DNA of 64,000 nt from Gavia stellata (taxonomy: Eukaryota; Chordata; Aves; Gaviiformes; Gaviidae): contig NC_082594.1 in the NCBI RefSeq assembly GCF_030936135.1, positions 17,819,553 through 17,883,552 on the forward strand, in the 5' to 3' direction. This document shows positions 40,901 through 50,700 of the stretch, in pieces (position 1 is the stretch's first letter; each line of letters starts with the position of its first letter). Below the pieces are notes generated by a model. The model did no database searches. It saw only the letters and a list, made by a program, of their open reading frames with translations, and was not told where the DNA came from. The position numbers were made by a program, and so were the translations under genes.

Positions 40901-41094
40901 CATCATAAAAGTAAAACTACAAAATCATTTCAGAATTACACTTTAATACTCGCATTTCTAAAACTTACCATCTGTCGATTTCTCCGTCCTCCTTTTGGCT
41001 CCTGCGGTGCAATTGGTGCGGTCACAGGCCATGTCCTTCCACTTTGATCTGTTCTGACAAGGACCACTTGTTCATCTTCTTGATGGCTTGAAGC
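10779..41094 (-). CDS. CWF19L2: CWF19L2, C-terminal 357 residues, eight coding exons (partial gene)
   Basis: CWF19L2 belongs to the Cwf19/Drn1 family. These nuclear proteins are associated with late spliceosomes, intron-lariat turnover and debranching (family knowledge). The joined exons are 41094-40969, 39704-39567, 23208-22996, 21840-21724, 17521-17366, 15986-15906, 11943-11842 and 10919-10779. They read as one frame ending in TGA at 10781-10779. The order of motifs is: an acidic linker; a CPYC zinc-type pair; the HIT-like motif [10 protein letters not shown] and then [10 protein letters not shown] (CwfJ_C_1); [19 protein letters not shown] and [16 protein letters not shown] (CwfJ_C_2); and a conserved end WWKPYDFT. 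Recognition is by strong recalled similarity to human CWF19L2 (about 890 residues). The last residues are KKKE, where I recall a slightly different human tail. The start codon and about 530 N-terminal residues are absent and should lie beyond the window's right edge. CWF19L1 is a less likely alternative because it has an N-terminal metallophosphoesterase-like domain and diverges in these motifs. Confidence 0.95.
10920..11841 (-). other. CWF19L2 last intron
   Basis: This 922-base intron lies between the FGK and EIIGG exons. It has a GTATTG donor and a CAAAG acceptor. It is AT-rich and shows no recognisable repeat or gene. Confidence 0.9.
11842..11943 (-). CDS. CWF19L2: CWF19L2 coding exon (34 codons), CwfJ_C_2 domain
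   Basis: The acceptor is TGTGTATAG before 11943. The donor is GTATTG after 11842, weak beyond the GT. It encodes [20 protein letters not shown] followed by [14 protein letters not shown]. The pattern of a small strand with SVDFG, then GGFAHVIED and FPHYFGK, is the CwfJ_C_2 signature. Both borders are phase 0. Confidence 0.95.
12955..13183. repeat. LTR-type repeat fragment with an internal inversion
   Basis: Bases 12955-13074 run in the same direction as 3208-3323, sharing words such as CATATGGTGCTG and CAGCTATTGCTGAACAGTG. From 13079 to 13183 the sequence matches the following part of that element (3324-3424) on the opposite strand: GGGTCAGCTG, CAGCTGTGTCCC and GAAGGCCTTGATGCTGTG are complements of the other copy's words in reverse order. 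The second half is therefore inverted relative to the first. The family was not named. Confidence 0.6.
13862..14047 (-). repeat. Older CR1-like element, part 1 (interrupted)
   Basis: Diverged antisense resemblance to the old CR1/L3 reverse-transcriptase tail, for example CTCCTCTTCTGTAACTGTCT, then GTGCCCAAAACCAGACCC and GCAGGTGAAGCCTCC. The resemblance stops where the young CR1 3' end begins and appears to resume after 15035. Confidence 0.45.
14050..15030 (-). mobile_element. CR1 LINE retrotransposon, 5'-truncated copy
   Basis: The 3' end on the minus strand carries two ATTCTATG-type octamers (about 14053-14070), the CR1 terminal hallmark. An open frame from 15003 to 14137 (288 codons) covers the C-terminal part of the CR1 ORF2 reverse transcriptase. 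It includes the catalytic FADD box within [11 protein letters not shown], the [11 protein letters not shown] helix, and the conserved [20 protein letters not shown] region. Near residue 229 the frame leaves the family sequence because about seven bases are missing compared with the copy at 47307, so the last part reads through in a shifted frame. The true tail continues in another frame at 14356-14159. The 5' portion (ORF1, endonuclease and most of the RT) is absent, as is usual for CR1. It is an inactive fossil. Confidence 0.93.
15036..15215 (-). repeat. Older CR1-like element, part 2 (interrupted)
   Basis: It begins just after the 5' end of the young CR1. Words such as GGCAGAATAAATTTTGTC, TTTTTGCTACATTTGCTACC and the later CCACCCAATCCCTTT follow the order expected for the continuation of the element seen at 13862-14047. 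Recognised by eye, with high divergence. Confidence 0.4.
15906..15986 (-). CDS. CWF19L2: CWF19L2 coding exon (27 codons), link between CwfJ_C_1 and CwfJ_C_2
   Basis: The acceptor is GATTTTACAG before 15986 and the donor, a consensus GTAAGT, follows 15906. It encodes [20 protein letters not shown] and SKDVRKA. The motif [19 protein letters not shown] is nearly invariant among vertebrate CWF19L2 proteins as I recall them. At 81 bases this is the smallest coding exon seen here. Both borders are phase 0. Confidence 0.95.
15987..17365 (-). other. CWF19L2 intron (1.4 kb)
   Basis: It lies between the exons ending in IYFK and starting with KAIME. The donor is GTGCAT and the acceptor TTTTACAG. It is AT-rich with short homopolymer tracts, such as a T-rich stretch near 16320-16345. 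No repeat was recognised. Confidence 0.9.
17366..17521 (-). CDS. CWF19L2: CWF19L2 coding exon (52 codons), end of CwfJ_C_1
   Basis: The acceptor is TTTAAACAG before 17521. The donor is GTGCAT after 17366, a poor match beyond the GT. It encodes [20 protein letters not shown], then [20 protein letters not shown] and [12 protein letters not shown]. The stretch [10 protein letters not shown] is the conserved core strand and loop of the domain. The first residue is an internal methionine at the exon border, not a start. Both borders are phase 0. Confidence 0.95.
17522..21723 (-). other. CWF19L2 intron (4.2 kb) with a GC-rich insert
   Basis: It lies between the exons ending in EEIQ and starting with MFRN. 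It is mostly AT-rich, with an A-run near 17967-17982 and a T10C11 tract at 20179-20198. The clear exception is the GC-rich block at about 18180-18700, listed separately. Confidence 0.85.
18180..18700. repeat. GC-rich insert of unknown class, probably a dispersed repeat
   Basis: Base composition changes sharply from AT-rich flanks to a GC-rich block of about 500 bases, then back again. It contains an 18-base perfect palindrome (18255-18272) and repeated short words such as CTTGGCC and TGACCTTG. No long conserved open frame is present. An LTR or another inserted element is likely, but I could not match it to a family or find a clear target-site duplication. Confidence 0.4.
21724..21840 (-). CDS. 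CWF19L2: CWF19L2 coding exon (39 codons), HIT-like motif
   Basis: The acceptor is TTTTATAG before 21840. The donor is GTCAGC, weaker than consensus, after 21724. It encodes [20 protein letters not shown] and [19 protein letters not shown]. The element [11 protein letters not shown] is the HIT-like histidine signature of CwfJ_C_1. Both borders are phase 0. Confidence 0.95.
22136..22200. repeat. Inverted repeat with 16-base perfect arms
   Basis: ATACATTTTTAATATA at 22136-22151 is the exact reverse complement of TATATTAAAAATGTAT at 22185-22200, with a 33-base spacer. It lies in TA-rich low-complexity DNA, so chance or local template switching is a sufficient explanation. Confidence 0.8.
22679..22755. 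repeat. 17-base perfect direct repeat, exactly 60 bases apart
   Basis: GTCTTCCACAAATCCAC occurs at 22679-22695 and again at 22739-22755. The sequence between the two copies shows no further tandem structure. Confidence 0.8.
22996..23208 (-). CDS. CWF19L2: CWF19L2 coding exon (71 codons), start of the CwfJ_C_1 domain
   Basis: The acceptor is CCTTTTCAG before 23208 and the donor GTAAGA follows 22996. It encodes [20 protein letters not shown], a highly charged helix (EEEERQRRK), then [13 protein letters not shown] and HLIIAIGTK. The two cysteines of CPYC (codons at 23058-23056 and 23049-23047) are probably half of the zinc site usual in Cwf19-type HIT-like domains. That zinc role is inferred from the family and not shown by the sequence alone. 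Both borders are phase 0. Confidence 0.95.
23209..39566 (-). other. CWF19L2 large intron (16.4 kb)
   Basis: It lies between the exons ending in MASK and starting with LMEK. It is AT-rich with scattered homopolymers (A-rich 26070-26105, a G10 run at 31578-31587, an A-run near 38718-38734). The only repeat recognised is an ancient CR1/L3-like remnant at about 35780-35960. Short open frames here look random. No nested gene was recognised. Confidence 0.85.
35780..35960 (-). repeat. Ancient CR1/L3-like LINE remnant (reverse-transcriptase part)
   Basis: The plus strand resembles the antisense of the region just after the FADD box in old CR1/L3 elements. It shows CTCCAGATGGTTTATGTATG, TTCCTGATGAATCCACTGG, TAACCTCC, then TTACTCCTGCCCTTTG with AAAGATTGCC. 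The sequence on either side (35380-36720) may be a continuation but is too decayed to claim. Confidence 0.5.
39567..39704 (-). CDS. CWF19L2: CWF19L2 coding exon (46 codons)
   Basis: The acceptor is TTTCCAG before 39704 and the donor GTAAGG follows 39567. It encodes [20 protein letters not shown] followed by a segment with [10 protein letters not shown], and ends in HMASK. The pattern ERVRYF-DDD and DLVKNEKM matches the vertebrate family just before the CwfJ domain. Both borders are phase 0. The next exon downstream lies 16.4 kb away and continues the protein directly (MASK joined to LMEKTD), so no exon appears to be missing between them. Confidence 0.94.
39705..40968 (-). other. CWF19L2 intron (1.3 kb)
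   Basis: It lies between the exons ending in NRQM and starting with VPTH. No repeat was recognised apart from a short imperfect direct repeat at 40071-40114. Confidence 0.9.
40071..40114. repeat. Short tandem direct repeat (18 bases, 26-base period)
   Basis: TCACAGACACTACTGAAA at 40071-40088 recurs at 40097-40114 with one A/G mismatch. It lies in an intron and has no evident function. Confidence 0.75.
40969..41094 (-). CDS. CWF19L2: CWF19L2 coding exon (42 codons), linker before the CwfJ domain
   Basis: This is the most upstream exon found. The acceptor is ACAG before 41094 and the donor GTAAGT follows 40969, both on the minus strand. It encodes [19 protein letters not shown] and then a proline-rich stretch ending in GGRRNRQM. 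The motif [10 protein letters not shown] is a recognisable conserved piece of vertebrate CWF19L2. The rest is charged and of low complexity, as expected for the flexible part of the protein. The codon phase at both borders is 0. Confidence 0.93.
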
Positions 41095-42136
41095 CTGTGT
41101 CAGGTTTTAAGATATGTTTTAAAACAGATACAGACAAAACCAAAAGAAACACCTAATCCACACTAAATAAATGTTTAAAAACCTAAAGATTAAATAACAG
41201 ATTCTTTACATTTTGCGTGTTCACTATAATTCAAAGCAGACAGTAAGAAGACCTTATACAAGGTATTCTTTTCCACATTCAAAAAGAACAGAACATTAAA
41301 AATATATTCAGCTAGTTAAGCGCAGAGTTAATAAATCCTTTCCAAAAAGAACCAAGTTTGTATTCTTAGTTCTTTTTCTCATAAAGCTTCACCCCCAGAA
41401 GAAATATAATGCTTCTAAAGACTTAAATAGATAATATTGAATTATGGAATTAATATAATGGTGTATTCCTGAAAACCATCTGAAAAGCTGCAGCATTTTA
41501 CCACTTCTGGGCTTTTTATGGATCGGGAGTGTTGGGGGTTTTTTTCATGTTTGTTCGGTATATTTTTTTCCTTTCAAAACTTGGCTAACAAACTAGCCAA
41601 AACATTAGCTATAGCTTTTCAACACATTCCATCATATCAGACTTTTCTTTCCTACCGTCAGTACAGATCACCTTTATCACAATGTAATACTGAAAAATTT
41701 TTGATCTTGATTCTAGGATATGCAGAATAGGAGATACAAACAGCTCAACACAAGTATCTCTCTCTATGGTGAAGAAGAAACAGATGTACAGAGTAGATGT
41801 ACATTGATTATTTAAGTTTAATTAAATTATAATAATTAAATTATAGACTGAGGAAGAAATGACAATGTTTAAATCATCTGCTTGTGTGTTGAAATATATG
41901 AAAACAAAAACAAGCGTTTACCTGATATATGCTAAATAAGTCATTTGCGTTTGGATGGCAAACATTCAGTCTCACATAAACTACACTTGTACTTAAGTAC
42001 TGCTTATACATACCAAAAGAAATTTGGGAATCATTAGGAGGATATATTCCAAACCTGACTAAACCAAGCTCTTGAGGTGCTGGAGATGTGAGGTAAAAGG
42101 CACACACAGGAGGGGGAAACAAAGGAAGCTTTCACA

Positions 42137-43805
42137 CACTTACCCTTGGTCCTCATGGTAGAACAGAACTACCAGTTCATCTGCTGGAAGAGCAACACAG
42201 TAGGGCACAAGTAATCCAGACCTCAAATGCATTGAGGACAAGTAAAAATGGTCTAAACAGGGACATGGAAGTCAGCAGCTGCCTTGGCTGCAGCAACCAC
42301 AAGATACTGGAGCTTAAGATTCTAAGGGAAGTGAGGAAAGCAAGTATCAGAACAAAGAAAAACCCTGGATTGTAGGAAAATGGACTTGAGTTTATTCAGG
42401 GACCTGCTCGGCTGGATCTCGTGGGACATGGTCATGAATGACAAAGGCGCCCATGAGAGCTGGTTGATCTTCAAGGACAACCTCCACAGAGGATGAGAAG
42501 GGTCCATTTGATCTGCTATTTGGCTAAATGGGGAACTTTTTTTTTTTTTTGTTAGAAGGTGGAACCCAATGAGGTTCCCAGGAGGACCACAGAAGCCCTT
42601 TCCAGGCATGCAGGGACAGAATTAGGAAAAACCACAGCTGAAGCTGAAACTAGTAAGAGATGCAAAGAACAAAAAGAAGGGATTCTATGAACATACTGGA
42701 TATCCTTCTACAAGCAAGGACAACACAGGTCCACTGCTGAAAGAGAGGAAAGACCTAGTCACAAAGGACATGAAAGAGGGCAAGACACTCAATACCTTGC
42801 CAGTCTTTACCAGCAAGGACTGCTCTCAGGCACCACTGCCTAGAGGTAGTTTGGAGGACAGAAGTACTACCTGCAGGAAAGAAGGATGAACTTAAGGACC
42901 ACTTAAGCAAACTGGAAACACACTAGCTTATGGATCTAAATGGGATGCATATACTACGCTGGACAAGAGGTCTCTCCCTATCACAACTGAAGAGTAGTGG
43001 TGATCGGTGGATGCCTTGGGAAAAAGGTAAATGTATACAGTCACCTTCAAAAAGGTGAAGAAGAAACACCTGGGGAATAACAGGATTACCACCCTCATCT
43101 CAATCCCAAAAAAATTACAGCACAAGTCCTTGTGGAAGCCCCTTCCAAGCACAAGAACAACAGCAAGGTGACTGGGAACAGCCAACATGGATTTACAAAT
43201 GGCAAATCATGCCTGATAAATCTGCCCTCTGTGGTGAGATGACTGGTTCAGTGCACAAGGAAAAGTACCAGGGATGTTGTTTACCTGGAAGTTTGCAAGG
43301 TTTTCAATGCAGTCTCATCGTATTTTTGTTGCCAAATTGCAGGGATGCGTAGACTGCAAGATGGGTGGGAAACTCTCTGGATTACCAGGATCAAAGAGTA
43401 GTTGTCAGTACTTCAAAGTCTAACTGGCATTCCTCATAGTTTAACTAGCACATTGTTACAGATGCCATTCCTCAGGGGTTGATAGAGGGATCAACACAAC
43501 TTAACACCCTGGACAATGGAACAGAACGCACTCTCGGCAAGACACCAAATAGTTGGGATGGGGACATGGTTGATAGACTTGGAGGGCAGGGTTGCCATTC
43601 AGAGGGAACTCAACCAACTGAAAGAATAGGCTGACAGGAACCTCAAATAAATGCTAAGTCTTGCACTTGGGGACAAACTTGTGCATTGGCAAAGGTTGAA
43701 GACAGACTAGGGGGCAACTCTGTAGAAAAAAGGCTTGGGATCCTTGGTTGACAGCAAGTCAAAAAACGAGTTTGTGAGCCAGCTAATCACATCCTGAGCT
43801 GCATT
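42137..43805 (+). mobile_element. CR1 LINE, long decayed internal fragment (endonuclease end to RT)
   Basis: It is collinear with CR1 ORF2 over about 1.7 kb. In order it shows GAGCAACACAGTAGGGCACA, TGCCTTGGCTGCAGC with CCACAAGATACTGG, GAGAGCTGGTTGATCTTCAA, CAGTCTTTACCAGCAAGGAC, GGATCTAAATGGGATGCAT, CATGGATTTACAAATGGCAA with ATCATGCCTGATAAATCTG, and CTTGGGATCCTTGGTTGACA. Frame breaks are frequent, and a run of 14 T interrupts it at 42537-42550. The stretch that should hold the catalytic FADD box is deleted (see findings). The 3' untranslated end was not found, so the copy is incomplete at both ends and inactive. It is oriented opposite to CWF19L2 and to the other CR1 3' ends here. Confidence 0.85.
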
Positions 43806-46490
43806 TTCCATCTTGTAGATTATACAAAGTAATGAGAATTCTAGAGGCCAAAATGCTACCCTTAATCATGCACATGCAATTTATTACACCAATTTACTAC
43901 CCATAGAAGAATTGCAAAAAAGTCATTTTCAAAAGATCCCATAAACTAGTAAGATTACAGAGGGAAATGGGCAACTGAAACAAGCTTAAAGCATTCATTC
44001 TCCCAAAACTGCTCTAGCTCTGGACAAAATACAGTAGAGAACCATTCTGAAATAACTCTTATTTTTTTAATGATATAAGTATGTAGCCTTGGAACATGGT
44101 TAAGTGAAATAATCAGTTTTGTCAAATACTAAAAATATATAAAGTTATATTTCTCCCCTCTGTAAAATATAAATTAATTTATTGTAAATGTATTTTCAGA
44201 TTAACATCTTTTGTATTATCAGCTAAAATTTCTTCAGCAATTTTCTACTCTATATTTTAATATTTAATATTGTTACAGATACAAAACGTTCTTTAAGCAG
44301 ACTTCCTGTGTTCTTTATATAGAACATAATACAACTGCTTATTTACAATGGATGTAGAGCTTTGCAGTCTCCACATTGCGTTTGATTTCCTTGTAATCAA
44401 CACATATCAGCCAGAAATCTTTTATTCTTAGCAAAAACCAGTTTGCTTACCATTATTATTGCAGTCAACAAGTTCTAACCTGTTCTCTTTAATGAGACAA
44501 GCAGAACAAAATGCACATCTTACCATCTATTGCACAATTACTATTACCTGAGAAAACATGGAGACCTTTTATGACCTATGAGCCAAAAAAAATGACTGTA
44601 TTTTCTTTTTTCTTTAATATGCTTATTATAACTGGTGTAAGGGTTCAAAACTTCTAAACAGGAGCAACCTGATCTAGAAATAGTGCAATCAGTCAGCTGA
44701 ATCCTTTGTCCAACATACATACATCTTTTATTTAAACTGAACAAAGACCAATAGGAAACTAAAGATAAACGGTGTAATTTTCCTTTCATTATCTCTATCA
44801 GCATTCTGAACGCAATTTCTTTTTTGCAATACTGGAGTTCACAAAGCACCATGTCCCAGGACCCAAACTAACAGAAGACAGGGCCCAGAACTAGTCCTCT
44901 GGTTTCAGTTTTTTAAACTTCCATTTCAAACTTGAAAGGCAAATCACTACTGAAGATGTATCACAAGATCCCTGTCACAACTTACGTAGGGATGCTATCA
45001 AAAGAAAGTGCACGTCCTTTCTGCATTATGCTCCTAATCTCTACTTCAGGTGAAGAGGGAAAAGAAAAAAACACCAACAAAAAACCCTATTAGCTATGAC
45101 TGACAGTTCTTCTGAGATTATTTTACAAAGAGGAAAAACAAAACAGCTGTGAACACATGAAATGCTGGATATCAGAAAGAAAGAATTTCACCGAGTGGTC
45201 CTTACCATTAGACACAGATACTTACATAGCTAGAAGGTTAATATGAAAACTACTGGTAATGTTGGATTTTCTTTATCAGAACCCAAGAAGCAAGCTGCCA
45301 ATTGCCTGGCTTCAGTTCCATCTGTCAGCCAGTGACAGGTGAATGGATAGCAAAATCACTATCACTTGTATGAGAACAGAGGAGATCCCTCAATTTCCTT
45401 GCACAGTATGAACATTTTGCCAGACAGTGTAAATCCCGATTATATTGGGCATCTTCAGAACTGTAAGACCAGAAGCAAACACCTGCCTCAAGGAATTACC
45501 TACAAGAGAGGTCATCTTAGTTTGGACAGAAAAGTGTAATCCCTGAACTCCTAGTCTACCCTTCAGCACTTAAGATCTTACCAGCATCTAAGTTTTTCTC
45601 AGTCGAGTTCTAGAGTCATATTGAGTATGCTTCCAAGCATGCCCAATACTGCTCCCATTTTGCCAGAGATGGATGGCTTAACATCTATTCCATATCCAAA
45701 CCCAATCAGAATGCCTGGACTAAGCACCCTTATCCCTAAGTTTTATCCCTGGTTGACCTAGTTCAGATCCAGTGCTCATTAACACTCTTGAGTTCATTAA
45801 AAAGGACTGCGGCCACAGATTTAATTCAGAAAAATATACCCTTTTGTAGAAATACTCTGGAGGAATATCATTCACTCATTTAACTTCAATGCAGCTCAGG
45901 AAGATTATAAATCTGTCTGCCACAACCTCTCTACCCACCAAGCAGAGAGAGGAGGAGGCCTGGAATACCTGTACAGCAGGAGTGAAGAATAGACATGGAG
46001 GACTCATTAAGCCAGACAGAATTTATCAGCACCTATGAAAATGGAGCATTATCATATAGTTCAGCGATGAAGGCACCCTCATGGATTCCAGTCCTTCAGA
46101 CAAAATACCAGGGAGTAGAATGAATATATCCATTTTCCTAAATGACTGCTTAAATACTTCATTATACCTCAGCTATTGCAAACTCCATTTGTAGGTACTT
46201 ACAGTTACAGCTTACATTACTGTTGCCAGCTGCCTACAAGTAAAGCACAGGAGTGCTAAGTGCTATTCCATATCACTCTCTTTATGCGCCCAGCCCTCAG
46301 TCTTCCCATACCTTCATCTGCTCCCACCAACTACCTTCTTATTTGGAATGGAAGTTACTACCTTTTCAGCTGACGAACGTCCGTGCAGAAGATGGACGTC
46401 CTGTCAAGAGCCAGGTCAAATCAGCTCCCTCCAAAACAGGGACAATAGTGCATTCCCACTTCATAGGGATGTTCTCAGACTTAAAGATAT

Positions 46491-46510
46491 ACACACACAC
46501 ACACATATAT
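46491..46510. repeat. Short CA/TA microsatellite
   Basis: A short alternating CA tract followed by TATATA units. It is low-complexity DNA within the intron. Confidence 0.85.
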
Positions 46511-47306
46511 ATAAAAATAAAAAAGAAGGCAGAAATTCTTCACCAGAAAAATAAGTATTTAACTTTCCGAAAAGAATTAAAAAAAAATTTAAAAAGCCTG
46601 AGAGCTTCTTGGTTACACTACAAAGATATTTAGGTAAATCAGTTGATTAAGTTAGAGCAAATAATGGGGACATTACTAAATCTGGTGATATTAGGACAGC
46701 CTTTGTCAAATTTTATAAACAATTTTATTAATCTCAATTTGAAGCTATTTTCCACCAAACAACTGATATCTGCTTTACATCTGCCATCCATGCCTAATGA
46801 AAGCTTGTCCCAGAAACCCCAACAAAGTCTGAAAAAACCTGTAGATACTGAAGTATGTTAGCTTCAACAGCTTAATTATATTTTTCCAAGAAAAGTCACA
46901 TAAAGGTAGAAGTTATGGACCAAAAAGCTGTCTAGGTAAGCCAAACTTCTCTCTTCTGTATCACCAAAGGCAAATCTCATTTTGCAAAGCAAACCAAGAT
47001 GTCCAACACTGGTCTGGCTCCAATAACAATAATGATATTTTCAGAGAATATACATACAAGACTACTTATTTCCAGCATCAGGCAGATACCTGCCTCAGCT
47101 GTTACTTTTCCACAAGATAAGGTGTTTTCTCTCTTGGAAAGGGGAGAAGTGATTCATTGCAAGAGGAGAAAAAGGCCATGTGCCTCCACCCCACGCTTGC
47201 CATGTGCTAAAGATCAAACCTGGCTAGAAACAGAGACAACCAGAGGGGGAGTCTTGTGTTTTCATGTAATCACTACGCTGTTCAGACAGATGTGAGACCT
47301 AGTTAT

Positions 47307-47765
47307 CACAGAATCACTAAGGTTGGAAAAGACCTGTAAAATCATCCAGTCCAACCATCAACCAACACCACCATGCTCATTAAACCATGTCCCACAATGC
47401 CTCGTCCACACGCTCCTTCAACACCTCCAGGGATGGTGACTCCACCACCTCCCTGGGCAGCCTGTTCCAGTGCCTCACCACTCTCTCACTAAAGAAATTT
47501 TTCCTAATATCCAGCCTGAACCTCCCCTGGCACAACTCGAGGCCATTTCCTCTTGTCCTGTCGCTAGTCACTTGGGAGAAGAGACCAGTACCCACCTCTC
47601 TACAGCCCCCTTTCAGGTAGTTGTAGAGAGCGATAAGGTCTCCCCTCAGCCTCCTCTTCTCCAGACTGAACAACCCCAGTTCCCTCAGCCGCTCTTCATA
47701 CGACTTGTGCTCCAGACCCCTCACCAGCTTCATCATCCTTCTCTGGACACACTCCAGCACCTTAA
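47307..47765 (-). mobile_element. CR1 LINE retrotransposon, short 5'-truncated 3' end
   Basis: The 3' end on the minus strand carries the GATTCTGTGA octamer-like terminus at about 47307-47316, preceded on the minus strand by the typical GGTTGGACTGGATGATTTTA region. The frame 47760-47380 (126 codons) encodes the last part of the CR1 ORF2 protein through to its natural stop. Its motifs include [39 protein letters not shown] and [16 protein letters not shown]. It is truncated at about 47765, where unrelated AT-rich sequence begins. Its frame in the overlap is intact, unlike that of the copy at 14050. Confidence 0.93.
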
Positions 47766-50700
47766 CACTACAGCATTAAAAGCACTATTAATTTGAAAAC
47801 ATAACAAGAACAAAAAAAGTGATCAGCATTAGATGAGCAAAGACAAAGGACAACAGGGTAGAGAAAGAATATAACACGAGGGAAAAGCAGCAGGATGTAT
47901 ACCACACTTAAATGGGATATGAATGCAAATGGAGTATTCCGGATATAATAACAAAAAGGTAACTGATGCAAGTTGCAAGGGCACTGCTCATTTCTTTCTG
48001 TGTGTAAAAAATAAAACAAAACAAAAGCAGGTAGACATTTGTGAATATTGTAATGCTTAAATAACCTATGACTTAGCAAGGCTCAGTACTGTGACAGACA
48101 GTAGAAACACTTTTAACAGTTGAAGGAGCTGGGAAAGAGAAAAGTCAATGAAAAAGCAAAGTTTTAAAAAACAGAATGAGGGGGGAAAAGAAACATTTCC
48201 TAAGAGGCACTTCACTTGACAACAAAAATCTCATCCATCTGCAACATTTGGTTGAAATAAGCACAAAATTTCATTTGCAATAGTGGAAAAGACAAATACA
48301 CTCACAGGCTAAATATTTTAGACTTAACACAAGATAATCATGTAGAGGTAAATCATAAAAAGAGCAGTACAAAAAGGCAGAAAGGCAACAGGCAATAATT
48401 TTTAAAATTTATACAAAGCAGATAGGGAAAGCAAAGACGAAGTTAACACCCACAGAAAGTATCATAGGAAACATGACAAACGTCCTACTTCTTTAAAGAC
48501 TTTGATAACTCTACAAGTTTGGAAGCTGAGGACATAACCGCAGATGTTGCAGTGAAAACTCAAAAATCCAGAGCATTGCTAATTAGTCTGAAATGAAACA
48601 GACCTTTGTAGAGGAAAAAAACCACCTTGTCCCAAACCTACCCAAGCCTACGTGGCCAAGCAGGGATACAGCAGCTCTCTTAAGAGGACTAGTCAAATCC
48701 ACACACAGACGGGGCAGCAATTAACAGGAGTTGAAATGAGTGGAAGGATGCGCCTCACTGGGGATTCCATATAAAGAGGACCCTTCAGAAATGGTTACTT
48801 GTTCAATTATTCCCTGAAAACTGTGAAGGGGCCTGCTAGCCCTATGGAGTCTCCCGAAAGATGCTGACTTCAGGTGAATTAGGTCCCTCCTTTGCCACAT
48901 CTTTGTGTTGCTGAGACAAGAAAAGGGATGGAAATTTTCCACAAGAAATGGCTGCATCTTTTCCATTCCCTAAATTTCCATTCTCTAAATTTTCACCTCA
49001 TTGTATAGACAAATTTTCAAGATGACAAATCACTAAAAACAATAGACATTACAACAGCAATGCTGCTTTGCTCAGCAACTGCACAGAATAGTAAACATCA
49101 GATTCTTTTGTCAACTTACAAGTATCTAATTCCTTTTTAAAACATCCATCCCAAGATTTAAGTGTCTTCACTAAAATTTTTAAAATACAGACATTTCAAA
49201 AAGGATGCCATTGTTGAGCAGCCTATTATTTTCCCAAAATGAATAGAATTCGCAAGGTGTTCTACATATCAGAAAAACAGACTTTATGTGTCTTTGAAGA
49301 CAGGCTCCAAAATGTTAGATCCTAACAACAGTTGCACTTTCTTTTTTCTTCTCATTTCTGTGTGCCAACACACTAACATACAGGCAGTAGAAGAGTATCT
49401 TCTGGATCTGAACCATGGAATGAGCTGGGGTGGGGGCAGAAACTTAGTAAAATAGAGCTGCCTCTATGCCCACTCAAATGTTTCTCCCTTCTTTCAATGC
49501 ATCTGATAATCAAAATCTTCACTAGGTTTCCATCCTCAGGAGGGTCAACTATTTCACTTCAAGTATCACACTCCCCACAGGCTGCTACAAAACTTAAAAC
49601 ATCTGGCTGAAGATCAAGCAAAGATACAATACAGTAATCAAACACCTAAACCCTTTTTTTTTTTTTTTGCAAAAAGCCTTTTATAGACTGAGAAAAGAAA
49701 AATTACCAAAACTGCCCATAAATTATAATTAACTTCTAACTTAGAAGTATGATTTTGGACATGCTTCTGGGATGTTTTTAAGTAAAAATATAATGTTTGA
49801 TACAGTTATCAATGGTTTATTTCCATTTTTAATGATCATCCACACAAACAGGCGTATGTTTCCTTCCCACCTTTTTACTGTTTAAAGGTGCTGCCTCAAA
49901 AATCACTTCCTCAGCTTCCCGATAAATGTCATCCCGTAAGGCCCTTCAAAGTTGTCTATTTATTCTAGCAATAGGAAAGTCACATTTGAACATAGCACTA
50001 AAACATTTCATTATTTTAGCATGATATAAAACTCAGTAGCTGCCACCAAACACTAAGCTGCTGTTAAACTGCTGTTAAGTTTCTGTTTTAGAAGGAGTCC
50101 TCTCTAGATATGATCTTTTCTCCAGGTGAATGCTCTGATCTTGGAGATGCAGAATGGTTAACAAACCAAGTAAACTTATGTTTTGTGAAAAAAAAAAAAA
50201 AAAGCATTATGCTGGAACATATACACAAAATGTATACCAGTATAAGCTGACTTGTGTGGGAATACTTCCATTTTTCCACATGCAAGACTTCAGATGGCCT
50301 TACACCCTGTTTGGGGCATTACACTTCAAGAAAGATGCAAACTTGACAGGAGAGAAACTGGAAAAAAGCAAGAAGAATGACTACAGGACAAGAAAAAGTT
50401 CTTTTTAAAAAAAAAAAAAGAGTTGGAAGAGAAGGAAGACAAAATTAGGGAACACATGCTGGTAGGCTGCAAAAACTCAAAAGGTTTTGGCTAACAGAGT
50501 ATGTGACAAGTAAAAGGAAAACAAAAAGGTTTAAATTGCAGTAGAAATTCAAGTTAGGTATTAGAAAGGTTCTTCTAACATTAAGGACTGTAAAACAACA
50601 GTACAGTTGCCTAAGAAGAATATGGAAACATCAGTATGTTTTCTTTTTTTAAAAAAAACAAGAAGGGCTAGAAAACTACTAAGAACCATAGATTCATAGT

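Noticed and set aside
42139..42205. Possible minus-strand exon with acceptor CTTCCAG and donor GTAAGT
   Set aside because: The splice-like signals fall in the antisense of the decayed CR1 at 42137-43805, and the peptide does not match CWF19L2.
44544..44852. Minus-strand frame of 102 codons considered as a missing CWF19L2 exon
   Set aside because: The sequence does not resemble the expected charged N-terminal part and no acceptor fits.
49870..49950. Minus-strand peptide-like stretch (DDIYREAEEVIFEAA)
   Set aside because: It looks exon-like and vaguely like an old L2-type repeat, but the open frame is short and has no splice sites, and it does not match CWF19L2.
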